A stretch of DNA of 64,000 nt, taken from positions 7,812,001 through 7,876,000 of the forward strand of contig NZ_CP045178.1 in assembly GCF_009296025.1 (NCBI RefSeq), written 5' to 3'. The translations under genes and the position numbers were made by a program. Shown piece by piece: positions 34,366 to 42,934 of the stretch. This stretch comes from Streptomyces tsukubensis. Its GTDB lineage: Bacteria > Actinomycetota > Actinomycetes > Streptomycetales > Streptomycetaceae. The notes below the pieces were generated by a model. That model saw nothing but the letters and a program-made list of their open reading frames with translations, did not search any database and was not told the DNA's origin. The stretch's first letter is position 1, and each line of letters begins with the position of its first letter.

Positions 34366-35208
34366 TCAGCCCGGTTTGGACGCGACGATGATGGCAAAAC
34401 CGATCTCCGGTGTGGCGATGAACTGGTCCATCCCCGCGCCCATTTGCGAGGCCAGTTCCCCGGGTGCGAGCGACTCGGTGTGCCCGACGGCTCGGGCGGC
34501 GTGTGTCCGGCCGATGGCCTCGAATGTCGGGCCCGTGGTGTCCTCCGAGATGTCCGCCAGCTCGGTGAGGACGAGACCGCTGTCGCTGAGGAGCTTCGGG
34601 TAGTCCTCCAGAGGGAGCAGCGCGGCAACGTTGCCGACCTTCCAGTACTCCTCAAGGGCGGCGTTCTGCTCCTCGGTGAGCGGCACCCGCTGCACCAGGT
34701 TGGCGATGGCCACACGTCCTCCCGGGCGGAGCACGCGTGCGATCTCCTCCAGAACCCGGGACTGGTCCGGCATGTGGAACATCGACTCGAACAGCCAGGC
34801 CGCGTCGAGGGTGTCCGCTTCGAACGGGAGGCTCATCACGTCGGCGAGCTGGAAGGAGAGCTTGTCCTCCATGCCTTCTGTCCTGGCGAGCCCTGTCGCC
34901 AGCTCGATCTGCCGCGGGCTGATGTCCACGCCGACGACGGAGGCGCCGGTGGCCCGTGACAGGTCCGCGGCGGGCCGGCCGGCGCCGCAGCCGACGTCCA
35001 GGACCCGTTGCCCCGGACCGACGGACAGCTTGCTGATCATGAGTTCGGTCATCTGCCGGGAGGCGTCCTGCATGGAGCTGTTCTCCGGCAGGCCGTGCCA
35101 GTAGCCGAAATGGAGGCTGCCACCCAGATCCGCACTGATCAGTTCGGTGGCTTGGTTGTAGTACTCCGCCACAGTGGCGGCGGTCACGGCGTGGTCTCCA
35201 CGGAGCAA
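34366..35208 (-). CDS. Class I SAM-dependent methyltransferase (tailoring)
   Basis: 280 residues with the class I SAM fold: motif I VLDVGCGAGRPAADL, followed by VVGVDISPRQIELA, LADVMSLPFEADTLD and VLRPGGRVAIANL. N-terminal FGYWHG and the MTELMISKL helix relate it to small-molecule O/N/C-methyltransferases, and to the second methyltransferase of this cluster (44251-45078), of which it looks like a paralogue. The start is TTG at 35208, supported by GGAGG 6 nt upstream (GGAGGAACCCC then TTG). It is the last gene of the cluster, followed by the hairpin at 34290-34320. Substrate unknown. Confidence 0.85.
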   Translation of the reverse strand: MLRGDHAVTAATVAEYYNQATELISADLGGSLHFGYWHGLPENSSMQDASRQMTELMISKLSVGPGQRVLDVGCGAGRPAADLSRATGASVVGVDISPRQIELATGLARTEGMEDKLSFQLADVMSLPFEADTLDAAWLFESMFHMPDQSRVLEEIARVLRPGGRVAIANLVQRVPLTEEQNAALEEYWKVGNVAALLPLEDYPKLLSDSGLVLTELADISEDTTGPTFEAIGRTHAARAVGHTESLAPGELASQMGAGMDQFIATPEIGFAIIVASKPG

Positions 35209-35290
35209 GGGGTTCCTCCAGTAATTCCGAGTCAGTGTCAGAGGGCAGGGCAGGCCGGGCGGTGCAGTCGCGACAGTGAAGGCCGGTCGG

Positions 35291-36568
35291 TCAGATGGGA
35301 GCCGGCGCGCTCTCCAAAGTCCTGAGGCCCGAACTCGGGCTGGTGGGACGGAAAAGCACGGGCAGCGACCTGGTGCTGCGGGTCACACCGGGCGGGTGGA
35401 CGGCCACGCCGTCGGGATCCAGTCGCAGTTCAGGCAATCGCGCCACCATCTCGGTGGTGGCCACCTTCAACATGGCCTTGGCGAAGTTGGCGCCCATGCA
35501 CCGGTGCGGGCCGGCCCCGAACGCCAGGTGCGCGTTGGGTCTGCGATGAATGTCGAACCGCGCGGGTTCCTGAAACACCTCGGGGTCGCGGTTGCCGGAA
35601 GCCCACAGGAGGAATACCCGCTCCCCGGCCGGGATGACCTGCCCGCCGACCTCGACATCGCATGTGGTGACGCGGGTCAGGCCGAAGGAGATCGAGCCAT
35701 GGCGCAGAAGTTCCTCGATGGCCGTCTCGACGGGGGCCTCTGGGCCATGGAAGTAGTGGCGCAGCGAGGGATCCTCGATGAGATGCAGGGCGATAGCGCT
35801 GATGCTGCTTGAGGTGGTCTCCATGCCCGCCAGCACGAGGAGGATGAGGGTGTTGACCTTCTCCTGGAGACTCAGGGGCTTGCCGGACACCTCCCCGTGC
35901 AGCAACGCGTCGGTGACGTCGTTGACGCGGGGGCGTTCCTGCCGCCACTGGAGGAAGCCGCGGGCCCACTCGTTCAGATCGGCGAAGGCCTTGTTCTGCT
36001 GCTCAAGCAGGCTCTCCCCCCGCGCGCCCGTCTGCTCGTCCAGGTCCTCGAACGACACCACCCTGTGCACCAGTCGCCTGGTGCGTTCCACCTGGTCCAC
36101 CGGCACCCCGAGGAGTACCTGGAACAGGGAGGCGGGGACGAACTGCCAGGCGAAGTCTGTGGCGAGGTCGCACTCCCCTCGCTCGACGAACTGATCCATC
36201 AGCTCCACCGCGATGCTGCGTATGGCGGGTTCATGCCTGGCCATGGCCGCGGGAGACATCGAAGGGTTGAGCATGCGGCGCCACTCGCGGTGCACGGGAG
36301 GATCGACCTCGATCGGTGCGAGTTTCGGCACGTCGGGGTTGCTGGGAATGGTCACTCCCTGGGCGGATGTGTAGGTCTCCCAGTCCTTGTTGGCCCGTAG
36401 CACCTCGTCATGGCCGGTGATGATCCAGAATCCTCCCTGGGCGGTGCTGCGCAGCACCGGGCCCTTCTGCCGCATACGCTCCACGACAGCCCAGAACAGT
36501 TCGGAGTCGCCGGCCAGACGTATGTCCCAGGGGTCGAAGTTCTCGGCCAGTTCGTCGATATCCACCAT
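35291..36568 (-). CDS. Cytochrome P450 (tailoring)
   Basis: About 425 residues, soluble bacterial P450 (CYP105/107-like size). Seen: helix I AGMETTSSS, the ExxR motif in EELLRHG, and heme-binding FGAGPHRCMG. The acid-alcohol pair is changed: the usual A/G-G-x-D/E-T-T reads A-G-M-E-T-T, which is normal for Glu variants. I chose ATG at 36568 (GAGGCGAGG before it); a longer frame from 36622 overlaps the upstream gene and adds 18 residues with no P450 similarity. No ferredoxin gene is adjacent, unlike two of the other P450s. Substrate unknown. Confidence 0.88.
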   Translation of the reverse strand: MVDIDELAENFDPWDIRLAGDSELFWAVVERMRQKGPVLRSTAQGGFWIITGHDEVLRANKDWETYTSAQGVTIPSNPDVPKLAPIEVDPPVHREWRRMLNPSMSPAAMARHEPAIRSIAVELMDQFVERGECDLATDFAWQFVPASLFQVLLGVPVDQVERTRRLVHRVVSFEDLDEQTGARGESLLEQQNKAFADLNEWARGFLQWRQERPRVNDVTDALLHGEVSGKPLSLQEKVNTLILLVLAGMETTSSSISAIALHLIEDPSLRHYFHGPEAPVETAIEELLRHGSISFGLTRVTTCDVEVGGQVIPAGERVFLLWASGNRDPEVFQEPARFDIHRRPNAHLAFGAGPHRCMGANFAKAMLKVATTEMVARLPELRLDPDGVAVHPPGVTRSTRSLPVLFRPTSPSSGLRTLESAPAPI

Positions 36569-36609
36569 GCGTGCCTCGCCTCTGTCGGATCCGGTGGGGG
36601 GAAGGGAGT

Positions 36610-37443
36610 TCAGGGCCGCCATGTCGGGCTGTCGCGCGCCGACTCGTGGCGGTTGTAGTCACGGTGGTCGAAACGGTGGTACTCGAAGATCTGGTCAGCC
36701 CAGGCCGGGTCGAAGGGGAGATGGCTTCGCAAGGCGTTCACCCTGCCGATGTACCCGTGCTTGTCCTCGCCGTTGAAATCCGCGATGGCGGCGAGTTCCC
36801 CGGTCCTGTCCAGGATGGTGATGATGTCGTCGAAGTAGCTGGTGATACGGGGCAGCAGCTGTTCGTCCCGTGCGCTGCGAAATATCTCGAAGGCGGAGGC
36901 GGTGGAGGAGTAGTAGTCCAGGTCGAAGGAGATGAACCCGAGCGGGTTCCTTGCCAGGTGCTCGCTGTGGGTGCGCAGGAACCCCGGCACGGTCTCGGCC
37001 ACGTCGCCGAGGACGAGTTCGGCGGATCCCCGGAGCTGGTCGCGCAGGTCCGCGCTGTCCATGGGGTACTGGCCCTTGTTCCATACGTAGAGGAGGTCCC
37101 GGTAGTCGGTGGACTCGGGCAGTCCGGATCCCGAGTCGAAGCCGACAACGTGCACATTGAGGCCACTGCTGCGGGAATAGTGCCGGGCGTGCCGGCTCAG
37201 AGCCTGGAGGCCGCCACCGGATCCGACGCCGAACTCCAAGAGCGTCACCCCGCTGTAGCCCGCCGAGGCGGCCAGCTCGACGGCCTTGCGGGCACCGTAG
37301 GCATACATGGGACGGTCCACGAGCCCGAAGGAGTAGCGAAGAGTGTCGGGGACGGCGGGGACGCGCTCTGCGGTCCGGATCATCGACTGCAACCGGAGCC
37401 CCGACATGGACCAGTCGCGCAGGGTGTGGAGGAAGTCGGGCAT
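36610..37443 (-). CDS. SAM-dependent methyltransferase-like protein (possibly TylF/MycF-like)
   Basis: About 277 residues. LLEFGVGSGGGLQAL resembles SAM motif I, followed by VVGFDSGSGLP and a FISFDLDYYSST segment comparable to the acidic motif of metal-dependent TylF/MycF sugar O-methyltransferases. The family assignment is tentative, and no sugar or glycosyltransferase genes are visible here. ATG at 37443 starts 3 bp after the regulator's stop; ATG at 37455 is an alternative that overlaps that stop. Probably translated together with the TetR gene upstream. Confidence 0.6.
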   Translation of the reverse strand: MPDFLHTLRDWSMSGLRLQSMIRTAERVPAVPDTLRYSFGLVDRPMYAYGARKAVELAASAGYSGVTLLEFGVGSGGGLQALSRHARHYSRSSGLNVHVVGFDSGSGLPESTDYRDLLYVWNKGQYPMDSADLRDQLRGSAELVLGDVAETVPGFLRTHSEHLARNPLGFISFDLDYYSSTASAFEIFRSARDEQLLPRITSYFDDIITILDRTGELAAIADFNGEDKHGYIGRVNALRSHLPFDPAWADQIFEYHRFDHRDYNRHESARDSPTWRP

Positions 37444-37445
37444 CG

Positions 37446-38132
37446 TCAGTCCCATTTCTCTGGTGTTCTGGTCAGCGGAGTGTCCGGGAGCCAGTCGCTG
37501 GTCAGTGCCGTGGACAACTGGTCCAGGTGCACGAGGGTGAGGGCCCGCAGCGCCCACAGGTCCTCCGGGTGCTGCCGGCTCCAGACGCGGTTGACCACAT
37601 GCATCGCGCCGAAGACGGCCGCCACGAGGATCCGGGGGCGTAGATCGAGGTCCGGGTCGACACCTTCCCTGCGGGCGATCTCAAGTGCCAGTTCTTCTTC
37701 AAGGGCGATGGCCCTGCGTAAATGGGCTCCGAGCAGCCCGGGCGAGGAATCGACCAGACGGGGCATGCCCACGCACAGCTCATAGGAGGCGACCTCCTCG
37801 AAGAGGCGCTCAAGGTTCCCCCAGGTGACCAGCGAGGCTTGGCGCAACGCCGTCAAAGGAGGCTCCTCGGCCGGGCGCGCACGCAAGGCCTGGATCAACT
37901 GCTGTTCCAGAGCCTCCTGAAAGCTGAGCGCGACATCCTCCTTGCTGTCGAAATAGCGGAAGAAGGTGCGCTGCGACACAGCGGCGACAGCGGAGATCTC
38001 CTCGACCGTGGTCTCGTCGTAGCCGTGCCGCAGGAAGAGGTCGAGAGCCGCGTGGACCAGTGTGTCGCGTGTCCGCTTTCTGTTGAGCGCACGCGTCCCG
38101 GGCGAAGGCCCGGCAGAGGCAGGCAGGTTCAT
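37446..38132 (-). CDS. TetR-family transcriptional regulator
   Basis: 228 residues. The N-terminal TetR helix-turn-helix is clear: ALDLFLRHGYDETTVEEISA then VSQRTFFRYFDSKEDVALSF (about residues 29-70), followed by a helical ligand-binding part. It sits inside the tailoring block, behind a strong hairpin (38190-38235), and is coupled to the methyltransferase-like gene downstream. It contains a TTA leucine codon (37721-37719, in GAHLRRA), so its translation should depend on the bldA leucyl-tRNA. Its target is unknown; pathway self-regulation or control of export are possible. Confidence 0.88.
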   Translation of the reverse strand: MNLPASAGPSPGTRALNRKRTRDTLVHAALDLFLRHGYDETTVEEISAVAAVSQRTFFRYFDSKEDVALSFQEALEQQLIQALRARPAEEPPLTALRQASLVTWGNLERLFEEVASYELCVGMPRLVDSSPGLLGAHLRRAIALEEELALEIARREGVDPDLDLRPRILVAAVFGAMHVVNRVWSRQHPEDLWALRALTLVHLDQLSTALTSDWLPDTPLTRTPEKWD

Positions 38133-38189
38133 GTCCGGTGCTCAGCCCGTCTGGATTCAGGGAGGTGGAAGTGTCAGGAGGGACAGGGG

Positions 38190-38235
38190 GCAGCCCGGGA
38201 CGCCCACCACCGTGGTGCTCGGGATTCCGGGCTGC
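38190..38235 (-). terminator. Nested hairpin between ferredoxin and TetR genes
   Basis: Perfect 9-bp outer arms (GCAGCCCGG 38190-38198, CCGGGCTGC 38227-38235) enclose a second perfect stem CACCAC/GTGGTG (38205-38217). It lies 7 bp past the ferredoxin stop, in the 109-bp gap before the regulator. A good terminator candidate that would split the block into two transcripts. Confidence 0.65.
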
Positions 38236-38241
38236 GGCCGT

Positions 38242-38469
38242 TCACAGATCGGGTGCGATCTTCCGTCCGGTGCCGTCGTGCACGGAGATGGCCTCGACCG
38301 GGCAGTTGTCCGCCGCGTCCCTGACCAGTTCGTCCTCGTCGACGCGTTCCTCGATCGGCTGGGAACGCCCGTCGACCAGCTGGAAGTGGTCAGGAGCGAT
38401 CCCCACACAGACACCCGAGCCGATGCACACCTCGGTGTCGACCGAGATACGCCAGCAGTCCTTCGCCAT
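38242..38469 (-). CDS. [3Fe-4S] ferredoxin, partner of the adjacent P450
   Basis: 75 residues with the cluster ligands CIGSGVC and a third Cys in NCPVEA, the pattern of Streptomyces single-cluster ferredoxins that feed P450s. ATG at 38469 lies 8 bp after the P450 stop (38478). A GTG four codons upstream is possible. Its immediate P450 neighbour is the likely redox partner. No ferredoxin reductase is in the window. Confidence 0.92.
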   Translation of the reverse strand: MAKDCWRISVDTEVCIGSGVCVGIAPDHFQLVDGRSQPIEERVDEDELVRDAADNCPVEAISVHDGTGRKIAPDL

Positions 38470-38477
38470 GTCGTGAC

Positions 38478-39683
38478 TCACCACCCGACCATGAGCTGTT
38501 CGGGGCCACGCAGCAGCCCCCCGGTCTTCCACGGGATGTCGTCCGGATCCGCTGCCAGATGGAGGTCGGGGAACCGGGCGATGAGGGACCCCAGCGCCTC
38601 CTGCAGCTCCACGCGGCCCAGCTGCGCACCCAGGCAGTGGTGCACACCGTGCCCGAAGCCGATGTGCTGGTTGCGCAGGCGGCCCAGGTCCAGCCGGTCC
38701 GGGTCCGTGAACACGGATTCGTCACGGTTGGCCGCGAGCAGCGCGGGGAGCACCGCCTCACCGGCGCGTACGGTGACCTCCCCCAGTTCGACGTCCTCCG
38801 TGGCGATGCGTGCGAAGCTCGCCGAGTCCAAGGGCACGTACCGCACGAGTTCCTCGACCGCGGTGGTGATGAGGGAAGGATCGGCCTTGAGGCGGGCCAT
38901 CTGCTCGGGGTGGGTCAGCAGGACGTAGGTGAAGGTGGCGATGCGGTTGGCGGTCGTCTCATGGCCGCCGATCATGATGTCCTCGGCCATGCGGATCAGC
39001 TCGCTCTCGCTGAGCCGCTCCTCCTCGTCCTTGGCCCGGACCATCATGGAGATGAGGTCGTCGGCGGGCTCGCGCCGGCGTTTCTCTATCAGTTCGGAGA
39101 AGTAGGCGCGCAGTTCCTGGCGGGCCTGGGTGATCTCCTCGGCCGACCGCTTGGTCGTGGACAGGGTGGCGTCGGCCCATTCGCGGAACTTGGGGCGTGC
39201 CTCGGCAGGTACGCCGAGGAGTTCACTGACCACGGTCGAGATGGGGATGGGCAGGGCGAATTCCTGCACCAGGTCCAGCGGGCCGCCACGCTGCTCCATC
39301 TCGTCCAGAAGCCGGTCGGTGATGGTCCTGATACCCGGACGCAGCCGCTCGGCGTGCCGTTGTGTGAAGATCCGGGCGACGATACGGCGCAGACGGGTGT
39401 GGGCAGGAGGGTCCGTGTCGAGGATCCCGCCCTCTTCCGCGAGGTTGTTGGGCTGGATACGCGGAACATCCTCGCCGACCACCGCGGCTCGGCTGAAACG
39501 GGCGTCGGCCAGGACCTTCTTCGTCTGCTCGTGTCCTGTGACCAGCCAGGCGTCGCCGCCGTAGGGGAGTCGCACCCGGCTGACGGGGCAGGCACGGCGC
39601 AGTTCGCCGTACTCCTTCTCCACTCCGGGGCCGCGCAGTGGGGGGAAGGGGAAGTCGACAGGGTCCGGAGGTGAGGTCGTCAT
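38478..39683 (-). CDS. Cytochrome P450 (tailoring), paired with ferredoxin
   Basis: 401 residues. Helix I GGHETTANR, ExxR in EELVRYV, heme loop GFGHGVHHCLG. N-terminal FPFPPLRGPGVEKEY and RACPVSRVRLPYGGDAW are typical of CYP105-type enzymes. ATG at 39683 has AGAGG about 10 nt upstream; the open frame extends further but without similarity. Followed directly by its ferredoxin. It probably hydroxylates or epoxidises the polyketide. Confidence 0.9.
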   Translation of the reverse strand: MTTSPPDPVDFPFPPLRGPGVEKEYGELRRACPVSRVRLPYGGDAWLVTGHEQTKKVLADARFSRAAVVGEDVPRIQPNNLAEEGGILDTDPPAHTRLRRIVARIFTQRHAERLRPGIRTITDRLLDEMEQRGGPLDLVQEFALPIPISTVVSELLGVPAEARPKFREWADATLSTTKRSAEEITQARQELRAYFSELIEKRRREPADDLISMMVRAKDEEERLSESELIRMAEDIMIGGHETTANRIATFTYVLLTHPEQMARLKADPSLITTAVEELVRYVPLDSASFARIATEDVELGEVTVRAGEAVLPALLAANRDESVFTDPDRLDLGRLRNQHIGFGHGVHHCLGAQLGRVELQEALGSLIARFPDLHLAADPDDIPWKTGGLLRGPEQLMVGW

Positions 39684-39735
39684 CTGTGGTGTGCCTCTCA
39701 CAGTGTGGGGAACGGGACCAGGAAGGTTCCTCTGC

Positions 39736-40476
39736 TCAACGGCCCAGGTGCGTACCCCCGTTGACATGGATGGTCTGACCCGTGGTCTGTGCGGCGGCGG
39801 GAGTGGTGAGGAAAGCGACCATGGCGGCTACGTCGTCCACCTCGGTGGCCCGCTTGGTCGCGCCGGATTCGATCAGCGGGCTGGCGTCTCCGCTGGCCAC
39901 GAAGTCACGTGCGCGGTCGTTGCTCACGGTGAAACCCGGCGACACGACGTTGACGCTGATACCCCGCGCGCCCAGTTCGTGGGCGAGATCGGTCGCCCAG
40001 GGCTCCAGGGCGGCCTTCGCCGGCCCGTATCCGTAACCGCTCGCTCCGAAGCCGCGCGCGGCGATCGAGCCGATCACGACGATGCTGCCCCCGTCGGGAA
40101 TGCGGGGCTCAAGTGCGGAGGTCATCAGGACGGCGGTCATCAGGTTCGCGTCGATGTTGCGCAGCCATGCCTCGCGCAACTCCTTGAGCTGCTCCCTCGG
40201 GGGCATCGCGTGATCGTACTCAGTGGCGCCACCGGCGTTGTTGACCAGGACGTCGACGCGGTCGGGGAGTTGTGGGAGCGCTGCCTCGACGGCGGCGGGG
40301 TCGGAGGCGTCGAATGCCAGCGGTGTGACGAGCGGCCCCAGTTCGGCCGCGGTCCGTTCGAGGATCTCGGCGCGGCGGCCGGTGATCACCACCTCCATGT
40401 CCTGGGCGAGGAGATGTTCGGCGACGGCACGGCCTATTCCGTATCCGCCTCCGGTGACGATAGCTGTGCGCCGCAT
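39736..40476 (-). CDS. Short-chain dehydrogenase/reductase
   Basis: 246 residues, classical SDR. Cofactor motif TGGGYGIGRA at the N-terminus, NNAGG, catalytic Ser in GSIAARG, and YxxxK in YGYGPAKAAL. The C-terminal GQTIHVNGGTHLGR is typical. It may oxidise or reduce a hydroxyl/ketone placed by one of the oxygenases. Upstream on the same strand are two flavin monooxygenase genes. Confidence 0.92.
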   Translation of the reverse strand: MRRTAIVTGGGYGIGRAVAEHLLAQDMEVVITGRRAEILERTAAELGPLVTPLAFDASDPAAVEAALPQLPDRVDVLVNNAGGATEYDHAMPPREQLKELREAWLRNIDANLMTAVLMTSALEPRIPDGGSIVVIGSIAARGFGASGYGYGPAKAALEPWATDLAHELGARGISVNVVSPGFTVSNDRARDFVASGDASPLIESGATKRATEVDDVAAMVAFLTTPAAAQTTGQTIHVNGGTHLGR

Positions 40477-40530
40477 AGCGGTCCTCCATGTGGTGCGGGC
40501 CGTGGTGACCCGTTCGGGGTGGTCGGTCGG

Positions 40531-41586
40531 TCAGGCTGTCGGGTGCAGACCGGCGGGGCGGGGCAGCCCGAGCCGGGCGCGCAGGGTGCCGTCGACCGGA
40601 GGAGCCGGGTGGGGACCGCGGCGGCGCAGAGCTGAAGCGAGGTCCACCAGCGCGCTGTGCGCGGCGTCCTCCGGCCTCTCGGGCGCCAGCAGGACGAAAC
40701 CGTCGGCGGCTCGGGACGCGAAGAGCTCCCGCAGGTGCGCCGCGGCGGCTTCGGTGTCGCCGTCCCGTACCCGGTGTTCCACGACGACCAGGATGTCGTC
40801 CTCCTCGCGCCCTGCCTCTCGGGCATGGCCTCGCACCGTGTCGCGTATGGTGCGGGCGGCGCCCTCCTGGTTCTCCTCACTCGCGGGCACGACCGCGATG
40901 TCGGCGCTGCGGCCGATGGGGGCCAGGTCTTCGGGGTCGCGCACCCGCCGCAGCAGGACGGGGTGCCCCTGCGGAGGACGGGAGATGTTCAGCGGCCCCG
41001 CCACGTCGAAGTGAGCCCCCCGGTGGTCGAGCTGGTGCAGTCGGTCCGGCACGAAGTAGACGCCGGAGTTCCGGTCGCGCAGGAAGGCATCGTCCTGAAA
41101 GCTGTCCCACAGCCCCCGCACCACGTCGATGAACTCCGCCGCCCGGTCCCGCCGGAGGTCGGCTGAGGCGATGTCCCGCTCTGGCGTGTGTGCCGGCGCA
41201 CCGTAGTTGGTCCGTTCGGCTGCCGCGGCCTCGTCGTCCAGCGCGGCGGCCTCCCAGCCCGACCTGCCGGAACTGAGGTAGTCGACGGTGGCCAGAGCAC
41301 GGGCCACGTGGTACGGCGCGAGCTGCGCGGTGCTGACGGCGCTGATCAGCCCGATGTGCTCGGTGGCCACGGCCAGGGCGGCCGCGAGTGTGCCTGCCTC
41401 AAAATCCGGGAGGCGTCGCGCGTGCCCCGCGGCGGATTGCTGGTCGTGGAGCAACAGTGCGTCCACCTCGGCCTGCTCACAGGCGAGGGCGCGTCGCCGC
41501 GCACGCGTGAAGGCCTCCACGCCCGAGGGGCCGCCCGCGGTGACGAGGGGGGCGAGGAGGACCGGCCGTCCGGTGCGTACGCTCAT
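40531..41586 (-). CDS. Luciferase-like flavin-dependent monooxygenase, shorter subunit-like protein
   Basis: 351 residues related to bacterial-luciferase-fold NtaA/SnaA/DszA monooxygenases: ATEHIGLISAVSTAQLAPYHVAR and LATVDYLSSGRSGWEAA correspond to the neighbour's ATEHIGLAATATTTYNSPYDLAR segments, and both end with a GTLR..LGL motif. It is shorter and lacks the WNVVTS stretch of the neighbour, so it may be a non-catalytic or altered partner, like LuxB beside LuxA. Its ATG overlaps the neighbour's stop (ATGA). Substrate unknown. Confidence 0.75.
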   Translation of the reverse strand: MSVRTGRPVLLAPLVTAGGPSGVEAFTRARRRALACEQAEVDALLLHDQQSAAGHARRLPDFEAGTLAAALAVATEHIGLISAVSTAQLAPYHVARALATVDYLSSGRSGWEAAALDDEAAAAERTNYGAPAHTPERDIASADLRRDRAAEFIDVVRGLWDSFQDDAFLRDRNSGVYFVPDRLHQLDHRGAHFDVAGPLNISRPPQGHPVLLRRVRDPEDLAPIGRSADIAVVPASEENQEGAARTIRDTVRGHAREAGREEDDILVVVEHRVRDGDTEAAAAHLRELFASRAADGFVLLAPERPEDAAHSALVDLASALRRRGPHPAPPVDGTLRARLGLPRPAGLHPTA

Positions 41587-42893
41587 GCCGCACCTGCCCC
41601 GGCTGCGGCGAGCGGCGCTTTCAGGCCCAGGTTGTCGCGCAGTGTGCCCTCCGTGTACGCGGTACGCACGAGGTCGCGTCGGCGCAGTTCCGGGACCACC
41701 TGGTCCACGAAGTCGTCGAGTGCCCCGGGCAGATAGGGGAAGTCGACGATGAAGCCGTCAGCTGCTCCCCGGGTGAACATCGACTCCATGTGGTCCGCCA
41801 GTTGTTCGGGAGTACCCGCGATGATGTCGCCGGTCTGCCGCATCGCCAGTTGGCGCAGCGTGAGATTGTCCCGGCGGGCGAGGGAGATCCAGCGTTCGGA
41901 CGTACTGTGCGAGTGGTTCGATGTGGGGATCTCGGGGACGGGCCCGTCCAGCGGGTAGCCCGTCAGATCGAGGTCCCCGAGCTGGTCCTGAAGGGCCCGC
42001 AGGGCGACGATGTCGGGCACGAGTTCCTGAAGCTCCCGCAGGCGCTCCTTGGCCTCGGCCTCGGTGCTGCCGATGATGGGTTGCAGTCCGGGCCAGATCT
42101 GGATGCCGTCGCGCTGTCGACCGTGTCTGACCGCGCGGTCCTTGAGGTCGGCGTAGAAGTCCTGCGCGTCCGAGAGCCGGGTATGCCTGGTGAAGATCAC
42201 TTCGCCGTGCCGGGAAGCGAACTCGCGGCCCACCGGTGAGGCACCGGCCTGGAAGATGACGGGCGACCCCTGCGGCGTGGGCGGCAGGTTCAGCGGGCCG
42301 CGGACGCTGAAGAACTCGCCCTCGTGGTCGATCGGCGGTCGGCGGGTGCCGTCGCCGGTGTTTCCCTCCGTCCACGGCTGGCCCGACCACAGTTGTCGGG
42401 CCACGGCAAGGAACTCCTCGGCCCGTGCATAGCGCAGGTCGTGTTCCATGTGCTCGGGGAAACCGAAGTTGCGCGACTCCCACGGGGCCGCCGAGGTGAC
42501 TACGTTCCAGCCGGCCCGGCCGCCGCTGATGTGGTCCAGTGACGCGAACTTACGGGCGAGATCGTAGGGGGAGTTGTAGGTGGTGGTCGCCGTCGCGGCG
42601 AGTCCTATGTGCTCGGTCGCCGCGGCGTACGCGGCGAGGAGACTGAGCGGTTCGAGGTGCTCGTTGCGTGCCGTGCGGCTCAGGTGCTCGACGTCCGTGC
42701 CCCAGACCGCCACGACATCGGGGACGAAAAGACAGTCGAACACACCTCGTTCGAGTGTCCGGGCGTTGCGCCGGTGGAACGCGAAGTCGAGCTGGGAGTC
42801 GGCCGGGGCCATGGGGTGCCGCCAGGCGGCGACGTGGCCGCCCGGCCCGTCGATGATGGCTCCGAGCCGCAGCACTCTTCCCTCATGCGCCAT
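41583..42893 (-). CDS. NtaA/SnaA/DszA-type FMN-dependent monooxygenase
   Basis: 436 residues, full-length member of the nitrilotriacetate monooxygenase component A family. Seen: RRNARTLERGVFDCLFVPD, TATTTYNSPYDLARKFASLD, SGGRAGWNVVTSA and a C-terminal RGAADGFIVDFPYLPG. Such enzymes use reduced FMN supplied by a separate reductase and do N- or C-oxidations or Baeyer-Villiger-type reactions. ATG at 42893 has AAGGA upstream. Paired with the shorter homologue downstream. No flavin reductase gene is in the window. Confidence 0.88.
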   Translation of the reverse strand: MAHEGRVLRLGAIIDGPGGHVAAWRHPMAPADSQLDFAFHRRNARTLERGVFDCLFVPDVVAVWGTDVEHLSRTARNEHLEPLSLLAAYAAATEHIGLAATATTTYNSPYDLARKFASLDHISGGRAGWNVVTSAAPWESRNFGFPEHMEHDLRYARAEEFLAVARQLWSGQPWTEGNTGDGTRRPPIDHEGEFFSVRGPLNLPPTPQGSPVIFQAGASPVGREFASRHGEVIFTRHTRLSDAQDFYADLKDRAVRHGRQRDGIQIWPGLQPIIGSTEAEAKERLRELQELVPDIVALRALQDQLGDLDLTGYPLDGPVPEIPTSNHSHSTSERWISLARRDNLTLRQLAMRQTGDIIAGTPEQLADHMESMFTRGAADGFIVDFPYLPGALDDFVDQVVPELRRRDLVRTAYTEGTLRDNLGLKAPLAAAGAGAA

Positions 42894-42934
42894 GGGTGGT
42901 CCTTCGCTGATGTGGGTGTGTTGGCGGGGCCGCT

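Noticed and set aside
33375..34391. Several open frames of 70-210 codons in the gap between the clusters
   Set aside because: They overlap on both strands, are Arg/Gly/Pro-rich, lack family motifs and mostly lack a usable SD. I treat the region as non-coding.
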